Shown here in pieces: positions 1 through 7,335 of a stretch of DNA of 9,140 bases. The DNA comes from an uncultured Myxococcales bacterium (GTDB lineage Bacteria > Myxococcota_A > UBA9042). The DNA lies in the NCBI GenBank assembly GCA_937915965.1, contig CALGHC010000171.1:1-9140 (forward strand). Reading direction: 5' to 3'. Under the pieces are notes generated by a model. That model made no database searches and was not told where the DNA came from. It saw only the letters and a program-made list of their open reading frames with translations. A program made the position numbers and the translations under genes. Within the stretch, counting starts at the first letter, position 1; each line of letters opens with the position of its first letter.

Positions 1-1724
1 CCCACCCAGGTAGAGCCGCCGTCGGCGTGCCCGACCAGACCAACGGCGCGTTCGTCCTTTTCGGGTTCGCCGATGACCTTGCTCCAGTAGGTCCCGCCCG
101 GGATGAACGCCGAGAACAGCGTCAAGGTGCGCTTCTTTCCGGGCACGATGTTGTCGGTGAGGATGGCGACCACGCCGCCGCCATTGTGGGACGCCGCGAC
201 TACGTTGGCGTCTGGGTCGACGTTCGCCGGCGCGACCAGGCTGGCGAACGCGGCCCGACCCTGTGCAGAGGTGCCAAGAATCCACAACTTGAGGTTGCTG
301 TCCTCGCTGCCTTCGACACCCTGCCAGGCACGCCCGACCATGACGGCCTGCCCCCCGGGCAGCGTGACGACGGCGTTCAAGCGACTCGACAGGCCGGGTT
401 CGGGGTCCTTGGTGTAGGTGCCGGCCTGCACGCGCTCGCGAAAGTAGGCCTCGTGGTCGCTTCCGTCGCAAGTGCCCTCGGTGCACGCGGACGCGAGCGT
501 GCATGCGTCGCCGTCGTCGCACGCTGCGCCATTTGATGCCTCAAGCACGGCGCAGTTGAAGGACTCGGCGCCCTGGGACACACACGCCGACACCTGACAG
601 TCGGCGACGGGCAACGCGCAGATGACCTTCGAGCCGGTTTTGCAGATGCCAACGGCGTCACAGACGTCGTTGACGGTGCATCCTGAGTTGTCGCCATTGC
701 AGGTCTTGCCCGCGTTTGCGGCCGCATCGAAGCCGCACTTGCCGGTGATCGCGTCGCAGGTGTCGACCGTGCAGTCGTTGCCGTCGCTGCAAGCGCTGGC
801 GGTATGGACGCAGCCAATCGCGGCAGCGCAGGTGTCCTGGGTGCATGCGTCGCCGTCGTCGCAGCTCACTGCGCTGCCGGAGCAGCCGCCCGCCCCGTCG
901 CAGACGCTCGTGGCTGTGCACTTGTTGCCATCGTCGCAGCTTGCGCCGGCGCCATAGGGCTGCAGGCTGCAAGCGCCCGTCTTGGCGTCGCATTTGTTGA
1001 CCAGGCACGCGGCGTCGTCCTTGTGGCTACAGAAAACCGCGCTCGCCGGGTTGAAGACACACTTGGGGATCGTCAGGGATTTATCGCAGTAGAACAGGCC
1101 GTTGCATAGATTGCCGTCGTCCTCCTTTTCGCAGTCGGCGTTCGATGCGCACTCGCAGGTCACGGCCGCGCTCTTGCACTCCGCACCGTCGCAGACATCG
1201 CCCGAGGTGCAGACGTTGCCATCGTCGCAAGCGAAGGGGCCCGGGTCGCCACTCTGGCCTGGTTCCTTGAGCTTCCAGGCGCAGCCGCCCTCGCCGGTGG
1301 GACCGTCACAGTCGAGGAGGGCGTCGGCACGCGACACCTGCACACACGTCCCCTCTTTGGGCAGACAGACAGCCTTCGCACACGCCGAGTCGTCGACCGT
1401 CTGGCAGGTCACGGCGCTGCCCGGGTTCGGCTCGCACTTGCCCGTCGCCTTGTTGCAGAAGGGCACGCCGTTGCAGAGATCGCCGTCGTCCTTCTCGACG
1501 CAGTCGGCGTCTTCTGCGCACGCACACAGGTAGCTGCTGTACTGACAAAGCCCTCCCAGGCAGTGGTCGCCCGCGGTACACGGATCGCCGTCATCGCAGG
1601 CGGTCATGGGCTGAACGGCCGCCTTCTCGCACAGGCCAGTCAACGGCGCGCACAGGCTCGTCGTGCATGCCGTGTCACCGGCGGTGGGACACGAGACGAT
1701 CGTGGTTGGATTGAGCTCGCACAC
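1..1724 (-). CDS. Same Cys-rich lipoprotein, downstream part in the restored frame, 3' end outside the window
   Basis: I translated this frame by hand from 1724 to 1 and found no stop codon. It continues the protein directly: the interrupted third module resumes with VCELNPTTIVSC and is followed by two more modules containing DGDLCNGVPFC and DGNLCNGLFYC. A looser cysteine-rich stretch follows (CDDGDACTQDTC, CSDGNDCTVDTC). From about position 458 downward the cysteines stop. The last 150 or so residues look like beta-rich sequence (VVTLPGGQAVMVGRAW, GGVVAILTD), possibly the start of a propeller-like domain; that is inference. No start codon with a good ribosome site marks this part as a separate gene, so it should be read as one gene with the 1675-2571 part. 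Removing 28 bp gives at least 847 residues in total. The loss of frame is either a real inactivating or phase-variable event, or an assembly error. The C-terminus is cut by the window edge. Confidence 0.75.
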   Translation of the reverse strand, partial: MCELNPTTIVSCPTAGDTACTTSLCAPLTGLCEKAAVQPMTACDDGDPCTAGDHCLGGLCQYSSYLCACAEDADCVEKDDGDLCNGVPFCNKATGKCEPNPGSAVTCQTVDDSACAKAVCLPKEGTCVQVSRADALLDCDGPTGEGGCAWKLKEPGQSGDPGPFACDDGNVCTSGDVCDGAECKSAAVTCECASNADCEKEDDGNLCNGLFYCDKSLTIPKCVFNPASAVFCSHKDDAACLVNKCDAKTGACSLQPYGAGASCDDGNKCTATSVCDGAGGCSGSAVSCDDGDACTQDTCAAAIGCVHTASACSDGNDCTVDTCDAITGKCGFDAAANAGKTCNGDNSGCTVNDVCDAVGICKTGSKVICALPVADCQVSACVSQGAESFNCAVLEASNGAACDDGDACTLASACTEGTCDGSDHEAYFRERVQAGTYTKDPEPGLSSRLNAVVTLPGGQAVMVGRAWQGVEGSEDSNLKLWILGTSAQGRAAFASLVAPANVDPDANVVAASHNGGGVVAILTDNIVPGKKRTLTLFSAFIPGGTYWSKVIGEPEKDERAVGLVGHADGGSTWV

Positions 1725-2571
1725 CGGCGGGTCGGCCGCGACGTTGCAGTACCGGCGGGTCGGCCGCGACGTTGCAGTAGAGGGTGCCGTTGCAGAGGTC
1801 GCCATCTTCGTTGCCCGCACAGTCGGCGGTCGTCGTGCAGGTGCAGGTGTTGTCGCCGCCCGGCGCGCAGGCGCCGCCGACGCATGTGTCACCGACCGTG
1901 CACAGATCGCCGTCGTCGCAGGGGACGCCGTCTTCGAGCGGTTCGGTGCCGCAGGTGCCTGTCTTCGGGTCGCACGCGGCGACGCCGCACGCCGCGTCGT
2001 TCTCGTCGCAGACCACCACCGAGATCGGCAACACCTGGCAGCGGTAGGGGAAGGGCTTGAAGCTGCAAAATAGGGTGCCATTGCACAGGTCGCCATCCTC
2101 AAAGGCGGCGCAGTCGGCGTCGGCGCTGCAGTCGCAGAGGTTGGCTTTGCCGGGCGCACACACGCCGGCGTCGCAGTGGTCGCCATCGGTACAGGGGTCG
2201 CCATCCTGGCAGGCGGCGCCGGTGTTGCGCGGGCTGACCACGCAAGCGCCTGTGGCCTGCGAGCAGGTCGAGACTGCGCAGATGCCGTTGGCGTCCGGAT
2301 CACAGACGACGACGCTGGTCTTCTCGACGACGCAGTGGCCACCGAGGCACGCCGGCACGCCGTTGCACAGATCGCCATCGTCGGCACAGTCGACCGCTGC
2401 GACGCACTCCGGCTTGGTGTCCAGCGCCGTGTCCTGGCCGCCGCTCTGGCCTGCGTCGTCCACCAGCGCGACGTTCGGTCCCTGCGCTGACCCAACGTCA
2501 TCGCCACAAGCAGCAAGACCTGACGCCACGATCAAGCCGACCGCAGTCGCAGCCCAGTTCCTCAAACGCAT
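1675..2571 (-). CDS. Cys-rich repeat lipoprotein, N-terminal part up to a frameshift
   Basis: This is the 5' part of a long gene that continues in another frame towards position 1. The ATG at 2571 was chosen because GGGAGAG lies 5 nt upstream (2583-2577) and the product begins with a clean lipoprotein signal: a basic start (MRLRN), a hydrophobic stretch, then lipobox LAAC with the acylated cysteine at residue 22. An upstream in-frame ATG at 2613 would place 14 polar residues before the signal and is unlikely. After a short linker, Cys-rich modules of about 95 residues begin near residue 56. Each contains CxxxxDC, then DGDLCNG, a middle C-x-C pair region and a DDGDxCTxGDxC-like end. Two full modules and part of a third lie in this frame. 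At the 28-bp duplication the frame shifts, giving about 20 unrelated residues (LQRRGRPAG...) and a TGA at 1675. The family is a secreted disulfide-rich protein, exported and probably anchored in the outer membrane. Its function is unknown to me. Confidence 0.85.
   Translation of the reverse strand: MRLRNWAATAVGLIVASGLAACGDDVGSAQGPNVALVDDAGQSGGQDTALDTKPECVAAVDCADDGDLCNGVPACLGGHCVVEKTSVVVCDPDANGICAVSTCSQATGACVVSPRNTGAACQDGDPCTDGDHCDAGVCAPGKANLCDCSADADCAAFEDGDLCNGTLFCSFKPFPYRCQVLPISVVVCDENDAACGVAACDPKTGTCGTEPLEDGVPCDDGDLCTVGDTCVGGACAPGGDNTCTCTTTADCAGNEDGDLCNGTLYCNVAADPPVLQRRGRPAGVRAQSNHDRLVSHRR
1723..1778. repeat. Perfect 28-bp tandem duplication inside a coding region
   Basis: Positions 1723-1750 and 1751-1778 are identical over all 28 bases (each begins ACCGGCGGGTCGG on the plus strand). 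Because 28 is not a multiple of three, the second copy shifts the reading frame of the Cys-rich lipoprotein by one. Deleting either copy joins NVAADPPV directly to CELNPTT, which fits the repeat pattern of the protein. This is the only disruption of the gene in the window. Confidence 0.95.
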
Positions 2572-2868
2572 TTGATCTCTCCCGGGACAATTGGGCGGCA
2601 TGGCGCGGCCCATTGATTCGTCTTCCCCAAGGTCGAAGGCCGCTGACGTGCAGCGATACAGCTTCGACTTCCCCCCAAAGAGACGGGGTGTACGCTAGCA
2701 GCGGGCGCAGTTGCCAGCAACGACAGACTGCCAAAATGAGCGATAAATGGCATTTATAACAAGCAGTTGCCTTGGTGGTTGGCGGGCAGGAGCGGAACCG
2801 AACTGGCGACCAGCGCGCGCGGCAACGCAAGACTCCCGCCGGGCGGGCCGCAGCAGGCTCGTCAGCCG
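2572..2868. other. Non-coding region upstream of the Cys-rich lipoprotein gene
   Basis: This stretch of about 300 bases lies between the end of the DCC-family gene and the start of the lipoprotein gene, both on the minus strand. I see no convincing gene in it. Its most notable feature is an AT-rich island near 2735-2760 in otherwise GC-rich DNA, which is the likeliest place for the lipoprotein promoter. A short GC-rich hairpin (CCCGC-CGG-GCGGG, near 2834-2846) lies just after the DCC stop codon. It lacks a U-tract, so I do not call it a terminator. Confidence 0.5.
2743..2757. promoter_or_regulatory. Perfect 15-bp palindrome in an AT-rich island, candidate operator
   Basis: ATAAATG (2743-2749) and CATTTAT (2751-2757) are exact reverse complements around a single central base. 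The site lies about 170 bp upstream of the Cys-rich lipoprotein start. It is the most AT-rich spot in the local sequence, as expected for a promoter or a dimeric regulator's binding site. No matching regulator is in the window, so the role is inferred. Confidence 0.35.
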
Positions 2869-3264
2869 CTATCGACGAAACAGGAACCGCGCAAAGAAGG
2901 GCCGATTCCTCGAGACAAGCCAGTAGCCCAGCTCGACGGCCCAGATGAACGGCGGCGACGCCAACAGCCGCGCCATGCGGGGCCAACCCAAGAGGCCGAG
3001 CGTCGCCAGCACGGCCCGACCGGCGCGCAACCAGACGCCGGTGCCAGTGCGCAGATGCACGGCGAGCGCGCACGCCGCCCGCAGGTCGTCGTTCATCGGC
3101 GGGCTTGGCGCGTCCTGGTAGGGCAGCACCTGCAGCAGACCAGCGTTGTCGCGCCGCCTGACCCAGGCAGCGATGCGTGATCAGAATCCTCAGTGGCCAT
3201 CCCACAGGAGCAGGGGACGCTCATCGAGATGCTGCGTATCGACAGAAGACAGGAGCGGGGACAT
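2869..3264 (-). CDS. DCC-family (DUF393) thiol-disulfide oxidoreductase, putative selenoprotein with a UxxU motif
   Basis: This gene encodes 131 residues, a normal full length for the DCC family, if two in-frame TGA codons (3192-3190 and 3183-3181) are read as selenocysteine. The ATG at 3264 has GTGAGG upstream (3274-3269), and an in-frame stop at 3273 bars any earlier start. The N-terminus reads ERPLLLWDGH-U-GF-U-SRIAAWVRRRDNAG, with Sec at residues 25 and 28. The family is named for DxxCxxC, and here Asp22 is followed by both TGAs at exactly the two cysteine positions. The rest is typical: LPYQD after the first strand, a central AGRAVLATLGLLGWPRMARLL helix region, and a C-terminal GYWLVSRNRPFFARFLF. 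The real stop is TAG (2871-2869). A SECIS-like hairpin follows the TGAs. DCC proteins are thought to be thioredoxin-like redox proteins; the partner here is unknown. The gene stands alone, divergent from the large lipoprotein gene. The alternative is a pseudogene, but that requires two independent nonsense changes at precisely the two redox positions and no other damage. Confidence 0.85.
3152..3172 (-). promoter_or_regulatory. Candidate bacterial SECIS hairpin within the coding region
   Basis: On the minus-strand transcript, CGCUGCCU (3172-3165) pairs with AGGCGGCG (3159-3152). This makes an 8-bp stem with one U-G wobble around the 5-nt loop GGGUC (3164-3160). The loop starts 16 nt after the second UGA and 25 nt after the first, within the 16-37 nt range usual for bacterial SECIS elements. 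The loop contains GGUC, as in the E. coli fdhF element, where loop G and U contact SelB. One hairpin could serve both Sec codons. Base pairing was checked by eye only. Confidence 0.7.
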
Positions 3265-3278
3265 GTGGCCTCACTTTG

Positions 3279-3374
3279 TGCGGGAGGTTCCAAGTGCGGG
3301 AGGTTCCAAGTGCGGGAGGGTCCAAGTGCGGGAGGTTCCAAGTGCGGGAGGGTCCAAACGCGGGAGGGTCCAAG
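3279..3374. repeat. Six 16-bp tandem repeats upstream of the putative selenoprotein gene
   Basis: The unit reads TGCGGGAGGTTCCAAG on the plus strand. Copies start at 3279, 3295, 3311, 3327, 3343 and 3359. Copies 3, 5 and 6 carry GGGTCC in place of GGTTCC, and the last two have small edge changes (AAA, CGC). The array ends 4 bases before the ribosome site of the DCC-family gene, so it occupies the promoter or leader region of that gene. The unit length is not a multiple of three, which argues against a protein-coding role. An isolated core copy (GTGCGGGAGGG) recurs at 3541-3551. Confidence 0.9.
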
Positions 3375-3633
3375 CGCGGCTAGATTCCGTGCGCGGCGAG
3401 GCGGCGATGCCAGCGACGCAGCCTCCACGACCGTTATCATGGTCCCTGCCGATCCTCCCGGATCTGCGCACTATGTCCGCGGTTGCACACGCCATGTCTC
3501 GCGCGGGTGTCGCTGCGATCCGGTCGGATCAGTATGGCCGGTGCGGGAGGGCATTGCTCACTGGGCAACTCCCGAAAATGTGATTGCATTTCAAGCGATT
3601 CCATGGTCTGCTCTGCGGCTCTGGAGGTGAGCC
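3375..3633. other. Divergent intergenic region upstream of the large lipoprotein gene
   Basis: No convincing gene is visible here. The region must hold the promoter for the plus-strand lipoprotein gene and, with the repeat array, that of the minus-strand selenoprotein gene. A locally AT-richer part near 3574-3592 forms an imperfect inverted repeat (GAAAATG and CATTTC around TGATTG), a possible promoter or operator site. No confident -35/-10 pair can be assigned. A lone copy of the 16-bp repeat core lies at 3541-3551. Confidence 0.45.
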
Positions 3634-6600
3634 ATGCTGATCGCGACCGATGCACGACCGACGCTGGGCAACAGGGCGGGCCATGCGCGCCGCGACGCGA
3701 TGCCGCTGGCCACAGCTTGGCGCCGACCTGACCGTTTCACCCTCACCGGGGTTGTGGCCCGTATGGCGCTCGCGACGGTCGGCGTGTTCGCGGTCGCGTG
3801 CACCACGCCTTCGTCGGGCGGCGCGGGCGGAGGCGGCGGCGGTGGCTGGACCTTTGGCGACAGCGCCGACCCGGCGACGGACGCGGCCGCTGGCTTGGCC
3901 GATGTCGGCGCGGTTGAAGACGACACGGCTGGCACCCCAGCAGAGGACGTTGAAGCCGACAACCGCGATGGCGACGAGGCGCAGGCCGATGTTGGATCGA
4001 ACGATGTCGCACCGGCCTTGGACACCGTCGACCCGGTCGACGAGGACGTCGTCACCGGCGAAGACGTAATCACCACGCCGCCCGAAGATGCGGGCGGAGA
4101 CCCCGACGTCGTCGTCCTGCCCGAGGTCGGCGAGGCTTCGCTGCACGGTCTGGTCCTCGACGTCGAGAACCTGCCAATCCCGGGCGTCACCGTGACCTTC
4201 GTCGAGTCCGGCAACACCGGACTGACGGACGGCGCGGGGCACTTCGAGCTCAACAAGATTCCCCAGTTCTCTGCCGCCCGAATCCGCTTCGAGAAGAAGG
4301 GCTACGCGACCCTCGAACGCCCCGTGGCGCTGTTGTCCAAAGAGACCTCGATGGTGCGCGTGCGGCTGCTCGAACGCGGCCCCTCCGAGGCGGTCTCGGC
4401 CAAATACGGCGGCGTCGCTCACCACGTCCGTGGCGGCGTCCAGTTCAAGCCCGGCACCCTCGTCGACAGCGCGGGCAAGCCTTTCAGCGGCGAAGCGCTG
4501 GTCGACCTCACCCACCTCGACCCCTCGACCAACCAGATCGACGCCGCGCCCGGTAACTTCATGGCGGTCGACGCGATGGGCACGATGTCGATGCTCGAGT
4601 CGTTCGCGATGGCCGAGGTGCGCATGCGCGACGCCGCCGGCAAGCCGCTCGCCCTCGCGCCCGGCAAGACCGCGAGGGTCGATCTCGACCTGCCGGTGAA
4701 CACCAACCTGAAGCTCGGCGACAAGGTGCCGATGTGGCACTACGACGGCGCCAAGAAGCTGTGGCTCGAGGAGGGCACCTCGACGGTCGTGCAGTCGACC
4801 CGCGATCCCAAGCGCCTCGCCATGGTCGCCGACGTCGGCCATTTCTCGTGGTGGAATTGCGACCAGGCCGGCAACGCGCGCTGCATCTCGGGCAAGGTCA
4901 CCGGCTGCACCGGGCAGCCGTTGGCGGGTGTCACGATCGAGGCCAAGGGCCAGGGCGCCAACGTCCAGGACGGCGACAGCACCAAGGCAAGCGGCGCCTA
5001 CTGCGTGATGGGCTTCCTCGGCCAGCCAACGACCGTGGTCTACCGCCTGGGCAACCGCATCGCCCAAGAGGTGAGCGTCTTGCCGACCGGTGGCGGCTCG
5101 TTCTGCGGCGGCTCGTGCATGAGTCAGCCCGACGTGCAGGTCTGCTTCGACGGCTGCACGCGCGGCACCATCGCCGATTCGGCCGGCAAGCCGGTCGCTG
5201 GTGCGCAGATCTTCGTGCCGGCCAAGTCGAGCGGAGCGAGCGTCACCGACCCGGCGGCCTTCAGCGGCGATGACGGCAGCTACGCGCTCGATTCGCTGTC
5301 GCTCGACCCGATGGAGCTGACCATCCTGCGACCGGGCTACCTGCCCGGCAAGCTGGAGACCGTTCCGGTCAAGGGCAACGTCGCGGACGGCACCTGCGCG
5401 AAGGCGCCCGACGTCGTGACCCTCGCCCAACCGTGCCTGAGCGGCTCCGTCGAGGGACCAGACGGCAAACCGCTGGCCGGCGCGATCGTCTCGTTCGAGC
5501 CCTATGGGAAGCTGCCGTCGAGCGTGCCAGCGGTCACGGGCGAGGATGGCATCTACACCTTGGCGGTGGCGCTCGGCGCGCTCGGAAAGCTAAAGGTCGA
5601 GGCCGCCGACACCTGGCCCTGGAGCAAGGCCGTCAAGATCACCGCCGACGGCGCCTGCAGCCCCGAGGCGGCTCAGGTCGTGCCGCCGGTTCGCCTGACG
5701 CCGTGGGGATGCCTGCAAGGGGTTGTTCAGGACGCGGCGGGCAAGGGGCTCGCCGGCATCCAGGTCGCTGGCGGCGCCAAGGGCGGATCGCAGAGCGTGA
5801 TCAGCGGCGCCGATGGCACCTTCTGCATGGAGGGGCCGGTCGGCGAGCCGATGGTCCTCGGTGGCAGCGGCAAGGGCCTCGCCGGCACCGTACAGACGGT
5901 CACCATCGGCAAGGGCGGCATCTGCGGAGGCGAGAGCTGCGCCCTGACTCCCGTCGAGCTCGTCATGAAGCCAACCGTCTTCGACCACCTCGAGGGATTT
6001 TGGAAGGACTGCCAGACCGTGCTCGGCGATGTGCAGGTGAGCGACCTGCAGGTCCAGGGCACCGCCCAGGGGCTCGAGCAGGTCCAGGGAATGCACGCGA
6101 TCGGTATGCAGGAGCCCGACGGCACGCGTCGCATCGCCATCGTTCTGTCTGACGCGGCGGGACCCGCGGTGCTCGGCAAGGGCAAATCGCTTTGGGTCGC
6201 CGAGGTGGCCATCGGCCCCTACGACACCGCCGATGTCGTGACCATCAACCTGCCGCCTCTCGATCCGGCGGCGCCGAACGCGTTCACCCGGATGCGCGGC
6301 CAGATCATCTCGAAGACCGGCGGCGAGCTCGGCATCGACGCGTCCCTGTATCGGCTCGCTGACGACGCGCCGTCGACGCTCACGGTCGTCTTTGGCGACA
6401 AGGGCGCGGCCGCGGCGGCTGAAGGGTTCTTCGACCTGACGTTCAGCTCTGCCTGCGGCGTGGGCAGCGGACAGGCGCGGGTCAAGGGCTCATTCGTCGT
6501 GCACACGATGCTGCAGTTGCCGCTGGTCGACCAGGCCGCGGCCGAGACCGTCGCCTGGCAGTCTTGCTACGACGGCTACGACAGCCCGGAATTTTGGAAC

Positions 6601-7233
6601 GCCAACGTCATCGGACGGGTCGACGCGCTCTCGGTCGGCGGCCAGGCCAAGTCGGTGGTCGGCGCCAGCGGCACGGTGATCTACGCGGCGCGCGACAAGG
6701 GCCTGCCCGGCGACGCTGCGCAGCCCGGCGCCGGTCTGGCGCTCGTCCACAGCGGCGGTGGCGTCACGGTCCAGGCCCACCTGCCGGCGCTTGGGATCGG
6801 CGCCAATAGCCTGGGGCTGAAGTCTTTCTGTGGCGGGCTCGGCTTCCTGCCGTGCTGCTCGGGGACGCCGGAACAGCCCGTTTCGCTGACCTGTGGCAGC
6901 GGCAACGTCGAGGCAAACGTCGGCGGCTGCAAGACCTTCGGTGTGCCCGCCTGCCCCGCCGAGATCGGTGGCGCGACCATGACCCTGACCAACGGCTCGT
7001 GCGCGTGGAAGCTCGAACCGGAGGACGGCAACGTCAGCCTCGCCGGCGTCGGCTTCTCGCCCCTCGAAGGGGGCCTCACGGGCACCTTCCAGGCAAAGCT
7101 GACCAAGCTCACGTCGGGCAACCCGGCCGTCTGCAAGGCCACCGACGTCGAGATCGCGTTCACCGCGGCCACCTGCAAGGAGGCCCCGGCCACCGGCCTG
7201 GGCTTCCAGCACGCGAAGGATCCGGCGCCTTAG
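3634..7233 (+). CDS. Large lipoprotein with carboxypeptidase-regulatory-like modules
   Basis: This gene encodes a 1199-residue exported protein. The ATG at 3634 follows an excellent ribosome site, GGAGGTGA (3623-3630). The signal has an unusually long N-region of about 43 residues before the hydrophobic MALATVGVFAVAC; Cys56 is the probable lipidation site, although position -3 is Ala, not Leu. A start at GTG 3754 or ATG 3763 would give a more usual signal but has a poorer ribosome site. A glycine run (about 62-71) and a strongly acidic linker (about 75-165) follow. The first carboxypeptidase-regulatory-like beta-sandwich (about 167-245) contains GLVLDVENLPIPGVTVTF and GYATLERPV. A domain at about 260-410 ending HFSWWNCD follows. 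Four further modules of about 92 residues each begin with Cys at 417, 508, 601 and 693 and share the pattern C-x-G-x-V-(x)n-GKPLAGAxV. The C-terminal 400 residues are Cys-containing and unrecognised. Such modules are often surface, adhesion or structural parts. The function is unknown, and no catalytic motif is visible. Confidence 0.9.
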   Translation: MLIATDARPTLGNRAGHARRDAMPLATAWRRPDRFTLTGVVARMALATVGVFAVACTTPSSGGAGGGGGGGWTFGDSADPATDAAAGLADVGAVEDDTAGTPAEDVEADNRDGDEAQADVGSNDVAPALDTVDPVDEDVVTGEDVITTPPEDAGGDPDVVVLPEVGEASLHGLVLDVENLPIPGVTVTFVESGNTGLTDGAGHFELNKIPQFSAARIRFEKKGYATLERPVALLSKETSMVRVRLLERGPSEAVSAKYGGVAHHVRGGVQFKPGTLVDSAGKPFSGEALVDLTHLDPSTNQIDAAPGNFMAVDAMGTMSMLESFAMAEVRMRDAAGKPLALAPGKTARVDLDLPVNTNLKLGDKVPMWHYDGAKKLWLEEGTSTVVQSTRDPKRLAMVADVGHFSWWNCDQAGNARCISGKVTGCTGQPLAGVTIEAKGQGANVQDGDSTKASGAYCVMGFLGQPTTVVYRLGNRIAQEVSVLPTGGGSFCGGSCMSQPDVQVCFDGCTRGTIADSAGKPVAGAQIFVPAKSSGASVTDPAAFSGDDGSYALDSLSLDPMELTILRPGYLPGKLETVPVKGNVADGTCAKAPDVVTLAQPCLSGSVEGPDGKPLAGAIVSFEPYGKLPSSVPAVTGEDGIYTLAVALGALGKLKVEAADTWPWSKAVKITADGACSPEAAQVVPPVRLTPWGCLQGVVQDAAGKGLAGIQVAGGAKGGSQSVISGADGTFCMEGPVGEPMVLGGSGKGLAGTVQTVTIGKGGICGGESCALTPVELVMKPTVFDHLEGFWKDCQTVLGDVQVSDLQVQGTAQGLEQVQGMHAIGMQEPDGTRRIAIVLSDAAGPAVLGKGKSLWVAEVAIGPYDTADVVTINLPPLDPAAPNAFTRMRGQIISKTGGELGIDASLYRLADDAPSTLTVVFGDKGAAAAAEGFFDLTFSSACGVGSGQARVKGSFVVHTMLQLPLVDQAAAETVAWQSCYDGYDSPEFWNANVIGRVDALSVGGQAKSVVGASGTVIYAARDKGLPGDAAQPGAGLALVHSGGGVTVQAHLPALGIGANSLGLKSFCGGLGFLPCCSGTPEQPVSLTCGSGNVEANVGGCKTFGVPACPAEIGGATMTLTNGSCAWKLEPEDGNVSLAGVGFSPLEGGLTGTFQAKLTKLTSGNPAVCKATDVEIAFTAATCKEAPATGLGFQHAKDPAP

Positions 7234-7335
7234 GGACGGCAGGCGAGCGGCCCAAGACAGCCAGAGCGCCGTGGGCCAGCAGACAGGCGCGTCCCACCAG
7301 CCGACGAACGCCCCACGACAACGGACGAGCGCCAG

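Noticed and set aside
2775..2815. tRNA-like 3' end on the minus strand (TGGCGGGCAGG followed by GGAACCGAAC on the plus strand)
   Set aside because: The T-stem does not pair, the T-loop lacks the conserved A, and no matching 5' acceptor strand is found at the right distance.
2869..3129. An 86-residue protein starting at GTG 3129
   Set aside because: It lacks the first strand and the redox motif of the DCC family and has no ribosome site. The frame continues upstream through two TGAs to a proper ATG, giving a full-length protein.
2498..3205. 235-codon open frame on the minus strand
   Set aside because: It overlaps both the Cys-rich lipoprotein signal sequence and the DCC gene in another frame, and shows no domain.
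2869..3264. Change of genetic code in which TGA is always a sense codon
   Set aside because: The acyltransferase gene ends with TGA at 8248-8250, and the Sec-type hairpin explains the two internal TGAs locally.
3279..3374. CRISPR array
   Set aside because: The repeats are 16 bp, directly adjacent, and have no spacers between them.
3529..5430. 633-codon open frame on the minus strand
   Set aside because: It lies opposite the large lipoprotein gene and has the Arg/His/Val/Ala-rich low-complexity look of an antisense shadow in GC-rich DNA. There is no recognisable domain.
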